From Brienomyrus brachyistius (lineage: Eukaryota; Chordata; Actinopteri; Osteoglossiformes; Mormyridae), in the NCBI RefSeq assembly GCF_023856365.1, contig NC_064547.1, forward strand, positions 24,116,168-24,180,167: a stretch of 64,000 nt of DNA. The letters run 5' to 3'. The translations under genes were made by a program, and so were the position numbers. The notes beneath the pieces are model-generated. The model was not told the origin of the DNA. It was given only the letters and a program-made list of their open reading frames with translations, and made no database searches. The first letter of the stretch is position 1; each line of letters opens with the position of its first letter. Below are positions 47,675-63,578 of the stretch, one piece after another.

Positions 47675-47850
47675 TAGAAGGTTTGTGTCAGGTGGTGACC
47701 CTGTGGGGTCACACCTCTGGGCTGTCAGATTGATCCTCACCCTGTCTCTGGTTGTGTGTGGTATATGCATGTTCTCCCTGTGTTTTTTGGGTAAATCTTG
47801 TTTCATCCTATCCTCCAAACAGATGTGATTGGTGCATCTAAATTTCCCTT
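47675..47850 (+). mobile_element. Diverged tRNA-derived SINE copy
   Basis: The head TCAGGTGGTGACCCTGTGGG with CTGTCAGATTGATCCTCACC is followed by GCATGTTCTCCCTGTGTTTT and TTTCATCCTATCCTCCAAAC, the standard SINE order. Truncated before the terminal body. Confidence 0.6.
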
Positions 47851-47924
47851 TGAAACTAGTCCACGGTGTCTTCTACGCTTTGTGAAGTCAACTTTAAGCA
47901 CTCCGCAACTCTGCTTGGCTAAGT

Positions 47925-48215
47925 TCATCCATTGATTTCACAACCACATACTCAGGGCAGAGTTACAAGGGGCCTGGAATTAACCCCAGGAAGCAAAGAG
48001 TGGAGATATATTAGATGGGATGACAGTCCATCACAGGGTAAACACTCACAGACTATGGGGTAGAGATGCCAATTATCTTGACTGTGGTTAGGAACGAGCA
48101 AGACAGAGAGAGGACATGTGAACTCATACAGAGTGCAAGCAGGATTCCAGACCCTAATGCTGGAACTATGAGGCAATATCACTACCCATTCAGCCACTGT
48201 GCTGTGCACTAAGGT
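47925..48215 (-). mobile_element. Near-full-length tRNA-derived SINE, minus strand
   Basis: Read on the minus strand: CACAGTGGCTGAATGGGTAG (A box), GGTCTGGAATCCTGC (B-box region), GTATGAGTTCACATGTCCTC, CCCTGTGATGGACTGTCATC and finally GTATGTGGTTGTGAAATCAA then TGGATGAAC. It shares head, body and tail with the copies at 13321 and 53370. About 290 bp, and one of the best-preserved copies here. Confidence 0.78.
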
Positions 48216-48759
48216 AAGCGATTATGGAAAATGGAAAGATGTTGGGTAAACATTCTAACTCACAGCTGACACATGTGCGGTTTTTGTAGTGTTACAACAG
48301 TTGGCTTTATAGCTGTGAAAACTGACTTTGAAGAACCTTTAAAAAAATTAAGTAGTCAAGTGTTGAAACGTAACTTTGAAACATCATGTTTGCGATACCA
48401 GTGATGCACTGAGCTGTATAAGGCTGCCATCTAGCGGCTAACGTGACCTGAGCACATTAGATCTGTGGTGGTGTTTCCCTCTCCACGTTTCTCGCTGTCT
48501 AATTATAAGGGGAAAGGTGCCCCAAAGTCCCGCATTTACAAAAAAACATGATTATTAAAAAGCAGAATCTTCATGTGAAATGTGTCAAAAGTAGGACGAC
48601 ACCACGCGCACTAGTATAGAGGATACATTTTATATACAACATTTCGGTATATTGCAGCAGACTATGCATTATACTAAATGCGTGATTGCTGACGTTTTAT
48701 CTAAATTTTTAATTGGTAGATGATACTTCTTCATCTTACTAGCGTACAATGCATATGTG

Positions 48760-48895
48760 TCCCTTTAAAGGGAAAGAACGTCCTTTCCAGAAAGTATCGG
48801 GTTTAAGGAAAAGGGAGGCATTTCGGGTTAGAGGCGGGCCGTTTCAGCTCCGGCAGAGCAAGCCACGGAAAACACAGTCGATTTTTCCAGGGGTA
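48760..48895 (+). promoter_or_regulatory. Candidate promoter / 5' non-coding exon of the polyamine oxidase
   Basis: A short GC-richer island in AT-rich DNA, about 400 bp before the polyamine oxidase ATG, contains GAGGCGGGCC (GC-box-like) and ends at CCAGGGGTAAAT, a possible splice donor. A matching acceptor (TTCTTAGTTCTCATAG) sits at 49287, eight bases before the ATG. This suggests an untranslated first exon spliced to the coding exon. Position and motifs only; no start site can be proven. Confidence 0.35.
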
Positions 48896-49244
48896 AATAT
48901 GTCTATAACGATCTTATCATCTTTGATATAATAATATAAAACGATGATGCTTTACAATGTATGACGTCACAACTAAATGGAAATACAATAGTATGTTTTA
49001 AATAACTCAGTGTGTGCCATTTACTGTGACATGGACATAGGTAATTAAATGAAACTACTGAATGATCCCAGTTTCCCCAAATTCGCAGTATCGTATCGGA
49101 GTTCATTGAAATATGAGTTTGCGAACCTACTAGAGGAAGGTGTTATGATTACAGTAATTCGAGACGATGGATCATTGTTTATACATATATAGTGCCTTTT
49201 TCCATCGGGAACAATTGTTTTGTGCATAGTATATACAGTAATAA

Positions 49245-52940
<3,696 letters not shown>

Positions 52941-53169
52941 GACTCTCTGATGCTTAGCTTCAAGCTAAAACTAATTGATTTACTAGACAACTGACAAGGC
53001 TTGTTAGTTTTTCTTCTAGAAATTAAACTATGCTATGTTAAATATCAAATTAAAATATAGTCTACTAAGTGCTATTTTAATATAGTAATACTAATATTAG
53101 CAGTGCAAAATGAAGAATGTTTGTCTGGCCAATTTTGTTTATGCAAGTTATTGATAAACTACTGGAACT

Positions 53170-53175
53170 AATAAA
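53170..53175 (+). terminator. Poly(A) signal candidate for the polyamine oxidase gene
   Basis: The first AATAAA after the stop, 307 bases downstream, in AT-rich DNA and before the SINE. Position only. Confidence 0.45.
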
Positions 53176-53369
53176 AATATATATTTTTTAAACTATTACG
53201 TTTTCTAAAGCTTTTATCATGTTGACAATGCAAAGAAAGACACTGACACAGCAATAGTGCATCCTAGTGCAAGTGGTTTAATACCCAGTATTATATGTGA
53301 CATTTACCATGAGTGAATTTATTTTTACATTGTATATTTAGAGGTGAGGTGAGATGGGATGTTACGTCG

Positions 53370-53835
53370 TGTAATGTGGGTTGCATGGTGCCTCAGGGGG
53401 TGGTGCTGTTCCTCCGCACTTCCAGGGTTGAAAGTTCAAATCTCTGTTCGGTGTGTGATGTTTGCACATGTTTCTCTTCATATCATGTGACTTTCCTTCA
53501 GGTACTCTGATTTTCTTATGCAACCCAAAACCACACAGTTAAGCAAACTGACATGTCTAAACTACTCTAATCGTGTGTTTGCCCAGTAATGGACTGGCAT
53601 CCTGTCCGGGGTGTACCTTGTGCCCTGTGCTGGACTGGCATCCTGTCCGGGGTGTAACTTGTGCCCTGTGATGGACTGGCATCCTGTCCGGGGTGTACCT
53701 TGTGCCCTGTGCTGGACTGGCATCCTGTCCAGGGTGTACCTTGTGCCCTGTGATGGACTGGCATCCTGTCCGGGGTGTACCTTGTGCCCTGTGCTGCCTA
53801 GGATAGGCTCCAGACCCCCTCACTAGGGTTTCCAA
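53370..53835 (+). mobile_element. tRNA-derived SINE with internally amplified body
   Basis: Head GGTTGCATGGTGCCTCAGGG with GTTGAAAGTTCAAATCTCTG, middle TTTGCACATGTTTCTCTTCA and end GGATAGGCTCCAGACCCCCT follow the usual order. The body unit TGGACTGGCATCCTGTCCGG, present once in ordinary copies, is repeated five times as a 41-bp array (53590-53794). It lies between the polyamine oxidase gene and mrpl55. Confidence 0.85.
53590..53794. repeat. 41-bp tandem array, five copies, within a SINE
   Basis: Units at 53590, 53631, 53672, 53713 and 53754. The last base alternates C, A, C, A, C (GTGC/GTGA), so the array may have grown by copying 82-bp dimers. Few other differences, so it is young. Confidence 0.95.
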
Positions 53836-54330
53836 CTTTGGTCAGTTGAGTGGTATAAGATTTTCAATTCAAGACAAATCTGCACACACATACACAGACA
53901 TTTACATTTATGTAACGGTTTTATTACCTTTTGATGTAAGCATAAGTGTCACGCCAAATGCGTGAAAGTTGCCATCCCTACAGACATTTTGAAGATGGAT
54001 GGTGGTATGGTGACTACACAGGTACCATTGCTGCTTACATCTCCAGATTCCCAGTGTTTGGTGTGAATCCCTCCCCCGTCTGTAGAACATATAAGTATCC
54101 AGCCCAAAAACCTGCAGTGTGGTGGAACAGTGTCTCTCAATGTTCACTGTGTGTAAAATGCAGTGTTTCCCCAACTTTTTTTCTGCCACGGCACACTTTC
54201 CATTAATGCAGCATTATTCAGCCGCTGTGCATGGTGTGTCCTGATTCACCAGTTGAAAACCTCTGCCTTACAAGGTTTTCCCTGTAATAGACGTTAGAGC
54301 TTCCTGTCTGGCAGCCCTGTACTGTATGTG

Positions 54331-54346
54331 TACTAAATGTGAATGA

Positions 54347-54438
<92 letters not shown>

Positions 54439-54458
54439 CTACATTCATTCACATTTAC
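54331..54458. repeat. (TA)n of about 88 bp between inverted arms
   Basis: A pure TA run at 54350-54437 is flanked by AAATGTGAATGAATG on the left and CATTCATTCACATTT on the right, exact inverted copies of 15 bp. The whole is a perfect palindrome apart from a few bases and could extrude as a cruciform. It may be a MITE whose centre has become an expanded microsatellite. Confidence 0.92.
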
Positions 54459-54775
54459 ATTTTTTTTTTAAGTTGTTTGGCATATTCTAAACCAGGCGTT
54501 CATGTAATATGAAACATTTCATATAAAAGTAGTCATCCCACTTATGTATCCAAACGGTTATGTACAAAAAGCCATAATAACACCGCGGTAAATCTGTACT
54601 TCATTTAAATAAACCACTATTTATAATTTAGAAACTATGGTGAGTAGGATATCATAAAAAAAAATGAACGGATCGAATGATGTGAGAGAACCGGAACCAA
54701 TATAATGCGCGTTTTTCGATACACGGGATATATTTGCCACGGACTGTTTCCTGTTCTTGACCTTATTCGGCGGGC

Positions 54776-54807
54776 ATGAAATGAAGCGTTGTGTATGTTC
54801 TTCTTAG
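54776..54807 (+). promoter_or_regulatory. Two small upstream ORFs before mrpl55
   Basis: ATGAAATGA (54776-54784) overlaps a second ATG at 54781 that opens eight codons ending in TAG at 54807. Both precede the mrpl55 start. They matter only if the transcript begins upstream of 54776; the leader start is not known. Confidence 0.3.
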
Positions 54808-54846
54808 ATAAATATAATAATATTTGCGTTGTTCCCGTCGTAGACT

Positions 54847-55867
54847 ATGGCTTTACATAAAGTATGGACGGCAAAGGGCACATTATGTAGGTAAGCCTAC
54901 CTTTCATTTAGAATTCGCCAGCTAAATCCTATGTGTGCTGAGAGATTTTTATGTACGTGTATTAGATATTGCTCATTTTTACTACATCGCCAGTGTCTAT
55001 ATTTGTGTTACCTATTTGGGTAACAAGGTCAGTGATATGTGATTTTTCGATCCACTATGCTAGAAATATCTCCGTTGTTTGTGCAAACTTTTTTGGACAT
55101 GAATATTTTGACAGATTTGTTCAGGTCGCTGAGAGTCTGCTCCCTCCAGCCTGTACTTACCACACAACAGCGACTCGGCACAACTCGAATAAAATCTCCG
55201 TAACACGCAGTGGAAGATGGAAATACGAGCGAAGCTACCCGGTGCTGTTAGTGCGCCCCGACGGTTCCACCGTCAGCATTAGATACAAGGAGCCCAGGAG
55301 GATCCTGATGGTAAGAGACCAGGGCTGCCAGCCGTTTGTATATTTACGGACAGTCTGAAACATTGTATGTAAATCGGTAAGTCCATTTGAAAGCTTTTTA
55401 AAGTAATAAATAGGGTAAAATACCCACTGTGTGCGGTATAATAGGAGAAAATATGGCATGTCAGTGAAAACAAAAAATTTAAGTTTGGCAACCGTGTAAG
55501 AGACTTCCATCCAGCTTGATCAATGTGCAATAAATATTTCACTGAACTAAGACTCGATCCCTGGCATATTCGTTTCCTGTCTTTCCAGCACATGCAATTT
55601 AATGAATCCAGTGTATTACAGACATTCATTACCAGTATTTCCTAGAAAACTGCATGGCAGTTTTTAGTTTTTTTTTCCACACCGGATGCACAGCATGTTT
55701 TTTTTTGCCATGCTTAGATGCCGCTGGATATCTCCACGCTTTCTGAGGAGGAGAAGAAGGCCATGTTGAAGAAACACGAGCAGAAGAGAGTGGAGGTCAG
55801 ACCAGCAGCGGAGGAGTTTGAGGATGATTTCAAAGTTGACGATTACAGCAAATATTGGAAAAAATGA
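54847..55867 (+). CDS. mrpl55: Mitochondrial ribosomal protein L55 (bL31m)
   Basis: Component of the large subunit of the mitochondrial ribosome, imported into the matrix. Coding exons 54847-54890, 55115-55310 and 55718-55867 join in phase (2, then 0) to 129 aa, close to the human length of 128. Acceptor TTTTGACAG at 55114 is required for the frame; the nearby TTGTTCAG would cause a stop. The N-terminus MALHKVWTAKGTLCR is basic and lacks acidic residues, as in a mitochondrial presequence. The conserved core is YPVLLVRPDGSTVSIRYKEP, followed by RRILMMPLDISTLSEEEKKA, an acidic/basic helix and the terminal YSKYWKK. AATAAA signals follow at about 55957 and 56049. The start is the first ATG in this frame of a short 5' exon. 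Confidence 0.93.
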
Positions 55868-56275
55868 CTCCTGTTTGGAACTTTAGCATCATTCAAAGTG
55901 AAGATTTCACAGTCTGTGTGTGTGGGCGTGAGAGAGTGTGATAGCGCTTTAATTAATAAAGCAGATGTGAACCTTTTCCTTATTGTTAATCATTCTTATT
56001 CACTGAACCATTTCGAGTGTTTAAGTTTATGTAATATGTATTTCATAAAATAAAGAGCCTCACCATTTAAAATGGGCCGCTATATAAAATTCATATCGTG
56101 CTTTCTTTTTGTGTTTTTTTTTTTATTATTTACCTTGTGCAGCTATTTCACGATATTTTGGTGTAAGATCTTCTGGGTTATATGTGATCTATTATCTGGT
56201 TTCGATAAGGTTACTATTAATTTTTAACTACTCCCTTGCCTCAAAGTTCATACACATTGGTCTGTCACTGCTAAA

Positions 56276-59200
56276 ATGACTCCAGCAACTGCCACACCTG
56301 CAACGACTTCGCTTCCAGAAACGAATGGGCAGTTTACGCTAGAGGTTCCCGATATCATAGTTATCGTCGTCTATTTTGTTTTTGTCCTTGGTGTGGGAAT
56401 ATGGGTATGTTCTCCCGCCAAATTTCTCGAATGGGCGAGTGATGCTTTTACTGCTTGCTGCAGGGTGCTGTCATTTCTGCTTTGTTCTTTGGGGGTAGCT
56501 GCTGCTTGATGGCTTGTAACATACTTGTGTGAAAACGTAAGTTTACTGGAAAACAACAGCAAGATTTGCTAGTGTGAGAATGTGTTTAATGAGCATCTTT
56601 GTTTGGATGCTGACTATGAATGTGTCCTGTTTTCCAATTGGTAGCTTTTCTAGTTTTCTGTAGAAGCACAGTGGTTTCCTTGTGTGTCAGGCAGACCCTT
56701 TTGACCATTGTCGTGCTCTTCTCTCCTCCTTTGATCATTGTCATGTGTTCTGCTCTCCTCTTCAATGTCTCGACTCCTTCCTAGTCTTCCATCCGGGCGA
56801 ATCAGGGAACGGTAGGGGGGTACTTTCTGGCCGGGAGGTCCATGACGTGGTGGCCTGTAAGTGTCTCCATTACGGCTAGCTCAACATAAAAAGCTTGCAC
56901 TGTGTCAAAATAGCTCTTCTGTCATCATATGCTAAGTATTTATATTTTCTCTTAAGTCTCCATTTGTATTTCCTGCAATGTCAAGGATTGTTTCGATATT
57001 TCCGATAACTAGTATCCTTGTACTGAATATTTGGAAAAAGTCAATTTTGTGTGACTTGCAGGATGACTGACAATCTGAGAAACTACATTTAAATGTGCTT
57101 AGATGTTTTGGAACAGCTTCAAGGTCAATAAACGAACAAAAGATAGTCTCATGGAAATATTTAGAAGCTGTTCATAGTCTTGGCATTTATTATATTATGC
57201 TCATACATGTACAGCTCTGGAAATAAAATTAAGAGACCACTCTACCTTTTTTAAGAATCTGCACTTTTAAATCCTGATTTAATCCTGGTTCTGCTGGCAG
57301 AAGGCTACACTGCGAGGCAGCTACTTCCAGACTCAAAGTTTTTAAAACGGCAAGAACAAGGTGAAGTAGGAGGCACTGGGAAAGACCTAAAACCAGTCAG
57401 GGAGACAGCAGAAGTGACTTTTTAATGTGACAGTTGACCATCAACTTATCTGGCAGTGACCCATTAATTGGAGCATGACCTCAAGTGACCTTCAAAAGGA
57501 ATTGGGAACATTAAGTGGTGTGAAGTGCACTGCTAGGGCAATTCATAACAGGCTCCTAGAACCAGGACTGAAGACCCATAAAGCAAGGAAGAATCGCTTT
57601 GTCAATGAGAAGCAAGGAAGGGTCAGGCAGGAGTTTGCATACCCATAAATTGAGAAATAAGTGAAACTGAAAATTTTGCTGTGGTCTCCTAATTTTTCCC
57701 AGAGCTGTATTTTCGCACTCACTGATATGTGAATTTCGAAAACATAGTGAACGGGATGTGGGATTGCATGCGCAAACCAGCCTGCCAGATGACTCATAGT
57801 GTACATTTTGCAATGTGGATGTCCTCTCTGCCCAGATTGGAGCTTCTCTAATGTCCAGTAATGTGGGCAGTGGCCTGTTCATCGGTCTCGCCGGCACTGG
57901 GGCCGCCGGAGGTATTGCTGTGGGTGGATTTGAGTGGAATGTAAGTGGAACCATCCCAACCTCAAAAACAACAATAGTATAGCTGTGTCATGCGACCATA
58001 TCTATACTCAGGAAGGGTAAAGGTGTGAGCAGGGCCTGCATACTGCTGCTTTCTCTCAGGCATCATGGGTCCTCATTGCCTTGGGATGGATCTTTGTTCC
58101 TGTCTACATCTCCGCTGGCGTGGTCACGATGCCGGAGTACTTAAGGAAGAGGTTTGGAGGGCAGCGTATTCGAATATACCTGTCAGTCCTCTCTCTCATA
58201 CTCTACATCTTCACCAAGATATCAGTAAGACATCGTCGATTTATAGTCCGGCCAGTTTAACATGCTGGACACATATGCGGCAACTTTTAGAACCTTCCGC
58301 CTGGATTTATGACATCTCGGGTCTTGATGTTGGATTGGCTAATTCAGTCGGGCTGTTTCTTCACTGTTGCTCCTGTCCAGACAGACATCTTCTCTGGAGC
58401 GCTGTTCATTCAGGTGTCTCTTGGATGGGACTTGTACCTTTCCACCGCAGTGCTCCTCATAGTGACCGCAGTCTACACTATAGCAGGTGATGGGTGATTT
58501 TCAAATAAGTAACAGCTCTGGATCCATATGGAATATGATGTTACTTGTGTGCCTTCAATCATTACAGGAGGCCTGACGGCAGTAATCTACACAGACGCCG
58601 TGCAGACTGTCATCATGGTGATAGGAGCCCTCACTCTCATGTTCATAGGTAGTTATTACAATTTCCCAGGCAGATTATTTCTTCCCTGTCATTTGGTACT
58701 TCTGAATTTGCACCTAGAGTAGCGGTATTGTTCCTATTGTTCTATTAGTATGGATACCTTCCATATTCCTGATTCGGCAGATTTACACTGGTCATTACAA
58801 TCAGCTTGTCAACATCTAGATGATGTATTTGGGTCTTCCTGAACCTTTCTGGTTTCGCATATCCTCATCTTTCGATTTATTTTTTAGTCTTTGAAGAGTC
58901 ACAGATTAGATGTCAAAGCAGGAATCATATAGCTCTTCCACTCGTACCAATCCAAACAGCAGGAAGACATGGCTAATCTCCTGTTTAACTTGAACCCAGC
59001 ATAACTGTAGCACCGTAGCTTCATGATTGCATTACTCTTGGTACATGTTGTTCTCTTCCTCCAGCATTTGACAGAGTGGGCTGGTATGAAGGTCTGCTGG
59101 CGCAGTATAAGGTGGCAGTGCCCAGCCTCACTGTGCCCAACACCACCTGCCACCTCCCTCGCCCTGATGCTTTCCAGATGTTCAGGGACCCCCTGACGGG

Positions 59201-62200
59201 AGACCTGCCCTGGCCCGGCCTGGTCTTCGGCCTCACTGTGCTGGCCACCTGGAACTGGTGTACTGACCAGGTTCTGCACTGACAGACTGAGGATAGTTTA
59301 CAGATTTAAAATGGGGAAAATAGGACAAATCAGTGTTAATAAATATTATACAACTTAACTCAGTTTTATTTGTATAGTGCAGTGGTTCTCAAACTCGGTC
59401 CTTGGGCCCCACTGCCCTGCTTGTTTTCCAGCTATCCCTGCCCTACACACTGCTGATTACCTGGATTAGGTATGTTCAGCCAGTCAGAAGCTGAAAGACA
59501 GCTGGGACTTGTGTGTGGGGCAGGGATAGCAGGAAAACAAGCAGGGCAGTGGGGCCCGAGGACCGAGTTTGAGAACCACTGGTATAGTGCATTTTCACAG
59601 CATTAAATTGTCTCAAAGCACTTTGCATTATTCCTGTCCAAAGCCAGGAAAACCTTGGGAGGAACCAGACTCGAAGTGTGGGTGGGGGGTTGGGATGGAG
59701 GTATCCTCTTTAGGCCAGAAGAAGAAGTCCAAAGTAGCAGTCAATTTATACACTTCAATATGTTAAATACAGGTGTAAATATTACAATCTTAGATCCCTA
59801 TTTGAAGTTTAAAAACAAAGCGGCTATTTTATTTTTCACCAATTGCAAATTCCCCTAATTTCACCATAGCATATGCTGATAATGGTATATTATTTCATCA
59901 ACTTTTAACTAAGACTGTACATTTTTCCAGATATACTGTTAGTAGTGCTGTAACATAATCCTTGCAGTCCAAATCAAAATGGGAATATGTGTATATGGTG
60001 CTCCTTTGATAATGACCTGATCAGGGACTCTTCTCTGCCATCGACGCCTGTGCTCTTGCTGGCGCCAGGTCATAGTTCAGAGGTCGCTCTCCGCCAAGAA
60101 CCTGTCTCATGCCAAAGGAGGTTCGGTGCTGGGCGGCTACTTGAAGATGCTGCCAATGTTCTTCATCGTGATGCCAGGCATGATCAGCAGAGCCCTCTTT
60201 CCAGGTCAGTGCCACCACAGAAGAAGAAGAATAGTGGTGAAGCTACAGACCTAGAGGTGTAAATGTAAAATACAGTTTACAGTGCGTCCAGAGTAGAAGG
60301 TCTCAGAGCAGCATAGCGTGAGGCTTGTGGTGGACCCCATAAACCCCAAACTCAGCTAAGGTATAATGCTGTTTTCCACCCCCAGATGAAGTCGGCTGTG
60401 TCGTTCCTGAGGAGTGCAGTAAGATCTGTGGGGCCACTGTGGGCTGCTCCAACATTGCCTACCCAAAACTCGTGGTCAATCTCATGCCAGTCGGTAGAGT
60501 AACTCATGGCCATTTCTTCTAGCGTCAAACATATCTGCTGCTCAGAAACAGTGTTTATCCAAACCTCCTCATTACGTTGCATGTCTTGCTACCTGTGTTT
60601 CCTAGGCATGAGGGGACTTATGATTGCAGTGATGATGGCCGCCCTCATGTCCTCGCTGACCTCCATCTTTAACAGCAGCAGTACGCTCTTTACCATGGAT
60701 ATATGGCAGCGCATCCGCCGCCAGGCTTCTGAGAGTGAGCTGATGATTGTGGGCAGGTAAAGATACTGCACTGAGCTATTCGGCATTTATATACGCTTCA
60801 GGTGTGTCTGCTGGACCTTGTGATTTTCAGGCTCACTTTAGCAAAACATGTTGGGGAAGTGCTGTGCTTACGCATGCGTTATGAAAATTAGAAAAAAAAG
60901 GGTTGGGGATTGACTCTGAGTTAATGTGAATTAGCAACATTAAATGTAACAAATATCCGTCCATCCAAACCGCGTATCCTACTGGGTCGTGGGGGGTGTA
61001 ACAGGGCTGGTCACCCTAATAGAAGTAAATATGGATAATTTTAGACAACACACAATTGTATTGACTTTGTAATGAGTGATGTTTTATATATACATATAAT
61101 GAATAATGTATTGTAAACACACAATCTGTCAGGCTTTGATTTTAATAGGGGAAGTGAGGAGTACTGATTGCAAAATGCAGACCAAAAATGAGGTCAAACA
61201 TTGCATTTCCTGCAGCTGCTCTGCGCCTTGGTAACTGTGTTGCGAAAAATTCACCTCATGATTTAGGCTTAAATCACTTGTTTGAATTGCACAGTTGGCT
61301 CTTCCAGCTAAACACACACAGGCATGTTCCATTGCAGCACTTGATTGCTTGACGTAAACCCTGTCAAATTTGAGTGATGCTACATGGTGGTGCTCCTCTA
61401 GGGTGTTCATCTTGGTGCTGGTGGTGCTCAGTATCCTGTGGATCCCTGTAATCCAGTCAGCCAATAGCGGCCAGCTCTTCGACTACATCCAGGCCATCAC
61501 CAGCTACTTGGCCCCGCCCATCACCGCCGTGTTCCTCATGGCCATCTTCTGGAAACGTGTCAACGAACAGGTATCCCTACAGTTTCCTTGTCAAATATAA
61601 CGTACTCTTGTGTTTCAGCCAGAGTATGTCAGCCTTTTTGGTAACATTTTACTTGAGGAGGCACAAAAAAATGTAGTAGTACACTGAATGTATTATGTCA
61701 GTTTAGTTTTATTCATCCGGTGTCCATTCGTCATTAATCAATCATAACAGTTCATATATTTTATACATTTGTTATATTTGTTCATGATTTGTACTTGAGT
61801 ATTGAGTTACTAAGTTACTTGTGCTCCATCAAGTAAAGTGTAAACACCTTTTCCTCTGTTGCATATGTGGAGTGACTTTTTATTAAGCCATAATTTAATC
61901 CCGCATTGATTGCACATTTAGCTCTTCTGGACTATTCTGGACATCAGGCTCCCAGTTGTAATGTCTGCTAGTTTCTGATTGGGCAGTAACACTCAGATCT
62001 AAGCAATCCACTCCTTGCTCTGCGTGATGGATCAGTGCTCATATGCTAGCACATTTTTGTCCATTGGCTGTTGTCTTAGGGGGCCTTTTGGGGCCTGATG
62101 GCAGGGCTGGCCCTGGGCTCTGCCCGAATGATCACCGAATTTGCATACGGCTCGCCATCCTGTGGTGAAGAGGACCGGCGTCCCGCGATCCTCAGGGACG

Positions 62201-63292
62201 TGCACTACCTGTACTTTGCTCTCATCCTGCTAGCAGTCACTGCCCTGGTCATTGCTGCAGTTAGCCTCTGTACCCCAGCCATCCATGACCAACATGTGAG
62301 CACATCGTCATGCACACCTCACATGCCAGACTTTGCGCCTGTCCACCTTATATGGAACAGAGTTCACACTCGCCTGTTCTCAATTAAGTCATGGTTAAAT
62401 GGCAGTTGTATTTTATGAACTTATTTGTTTTGTTAAAATTGAATCCACCGAACATGCTTGCTTGGTATGAATCTATTATAAGAAGAGGGTGTAAATGAGG
62501 CAAAAAAAAATTCCTCCCTATTATTAGGGGTAGCATGGTGCCCCCCCCCCCAGTAGCACCGCTGCCTCACACCCACAGTGCGTGGAGCTTGTAGGTTTTC
62601 CCCATGTCTGCAGGTTTTTTTTATTAAATTATTATTAATATTAATATTAATTAATATTAATATTATTAAATTAGATTAAAAATAAGTCTGCAATGGACTT
62701 GCATACCATCATACCATACCATTGCATACCATGTCACTGTACTGGATAAGTTGATGGATAGACGGAGGGAGGGATGGATGGATGATTATATTTACAAAAC
62801 CTTAGATACCTTGACAAATTATTCACCCATCCAACTTCTCACTACTTTCCCAGTACAGGTTGATATGGGAGACCCAGAACCTTATTCCAGGCAGCACAGG
62901 GCACAAGGTAGAGGAACATGGCTGACAGGTCGGAGCACTAAGATATGTGTCTCATTTTGCCACAGCTTGTTCGTCTGACTTGGTGGACAAGACACAGTGC
63001 GGAAGAGCGCGTCGAACTTGAAGACCCCTGGTCACTGTCAGTAGCACCTGAACTCAAGACACGGGACACTTCGGAGCACGCTGCAGAGACTGCCCCCTGC
63101 TGGAGGCGGGCAGGCCTGTGGCTGTGCGGCCTCTCTGATCAAAGCCAGCCCGACCTCAGCCCTGCAGAACGGCTGGCTTTGGAGAGGAAACTCAGCAGCA
63201 TCAGAGAGGAGCCTGTCTGGAAGAAAGTGTGCGACACCAACGCTCTCATATTAATCACTGTCAATGTCTTTCTCTGGGGCTATTTTGCCTAA
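56276..63292 (+). CDS. slc5a9: Sodium/sugar cotransporter, SLC5A9 (SGLT4)-like
   Basis: Plasma-membrane Na+-coupled sugar symporter of the SSS family; SGLT4 carries mannose, fructose and related sugars. Coding exons: 56276-56404, 56785-56856, 57836-57940, 58060-58224, 58381-58486, 58568-58648, 59065-59270, 60069-60204, 60386-60493, 60606-60756, 61402-61570, 62080-62295 and 62966-63292. All GT-AG and in phase, 656 aa (human 681). Family signatures: [55 protein letters not shown], glycosylation site N245[35 protein letters not shown], and GQLFDYIQ with Gln450 matching SGLT1 Gln457 (sugar contact). It ends FLWGYFA like SLC5A9. LTWWTR and [14 protein letters not shown] also favour SLC5A9 over SLC5A1, A10 or A11, but no alignment was run. 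Confidence 0.92.
57212..57707. mobile_element. Tc1/mariner remnant in slc5a9 intron 2
   Basis: The ends CAGCTCTGGAAATAAAATTA and TAATTTTTCCCAGAGCTG are inverted copies, each abutting a TA dinucleotide (57210-57211 and 57708-57709), the Tc1/mariner target. The interior includes GAAGGCTACACTGCGAGGCA and GTCAATGAGAAGCAAGGAAG, resembling decayed Tc1 transposase coding sequence. About 0.5 kb, so internally deleted and not functional. Confidence 0.8.
59380..59581. mobile_element. hAT-type MITE in slc5a9 intron 7, perfect 8-bp target duplication
   Basis: A 202-bp element with near-perfect inverted arms of about 75 bp: CAGTGGTTCTCAAACTCGGT at the left and ACCGAGTTTGAGAACCACTG at the right. Flanking direct repeats GTATAGTG (59372-59379 and 59582-59589) are identical. 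The interior arms GGGCCCCACTGCCCTGCTTG and GCAGGGATAGCAGGAAAACA extend the palindrome, so transcripts could form a long hairpin. The intact duplication and arms point to a recent insertion. Confidence 0.94.
62524..62775 (+). mobile_element. SINE fragment with AT and C-run insertions, slc5a9 intron 12
   Basis: GGGGTAGCATGGTGCCCCCC, GTAGCACCGCTGCCTCACAC and GTGCGTGGAGCTTGTAGGTT match the SINE head. It is interrupted by an ATTAATATTAAT-type simple repeat (62630-62665) and ends with a GATGGATAGACGGAGGGAGG tail. Confidence 0.6.
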
Positions 63293-63578
63293 CATCATGG
63301 TCTTCATTTTTCATCAGGCAGACACAACAGACAGCTATGCCTCACTGTTTTTTTTTAAGAATGGTGAACATGAACCATTAACAAGGCATTCTGCATGGAT
63401 GTATTAAAGCATTTCATAAAGCTGTGAATTGTACTCCCAAATTTTCATAGCTGGCTCATACAGCAGTGACCAGTGGCATAAGTAATATATACATGATATT
63501 TATAACACTTTTGAATAATGTATATACATTGAATATGTGTAGTATAGTGAAATGGTTAAAAGCATCAGTACATTAGTG

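Noticed and set aside
55125..55310. Alternative mrpl55 exon 2 start at 55125 (acceptor TTGTTCAG)
   Set aside because: Joined to exon 1 it shifts the frame and reaches a stop before the conserved core; the acceptor at 55114 keeps the frame.
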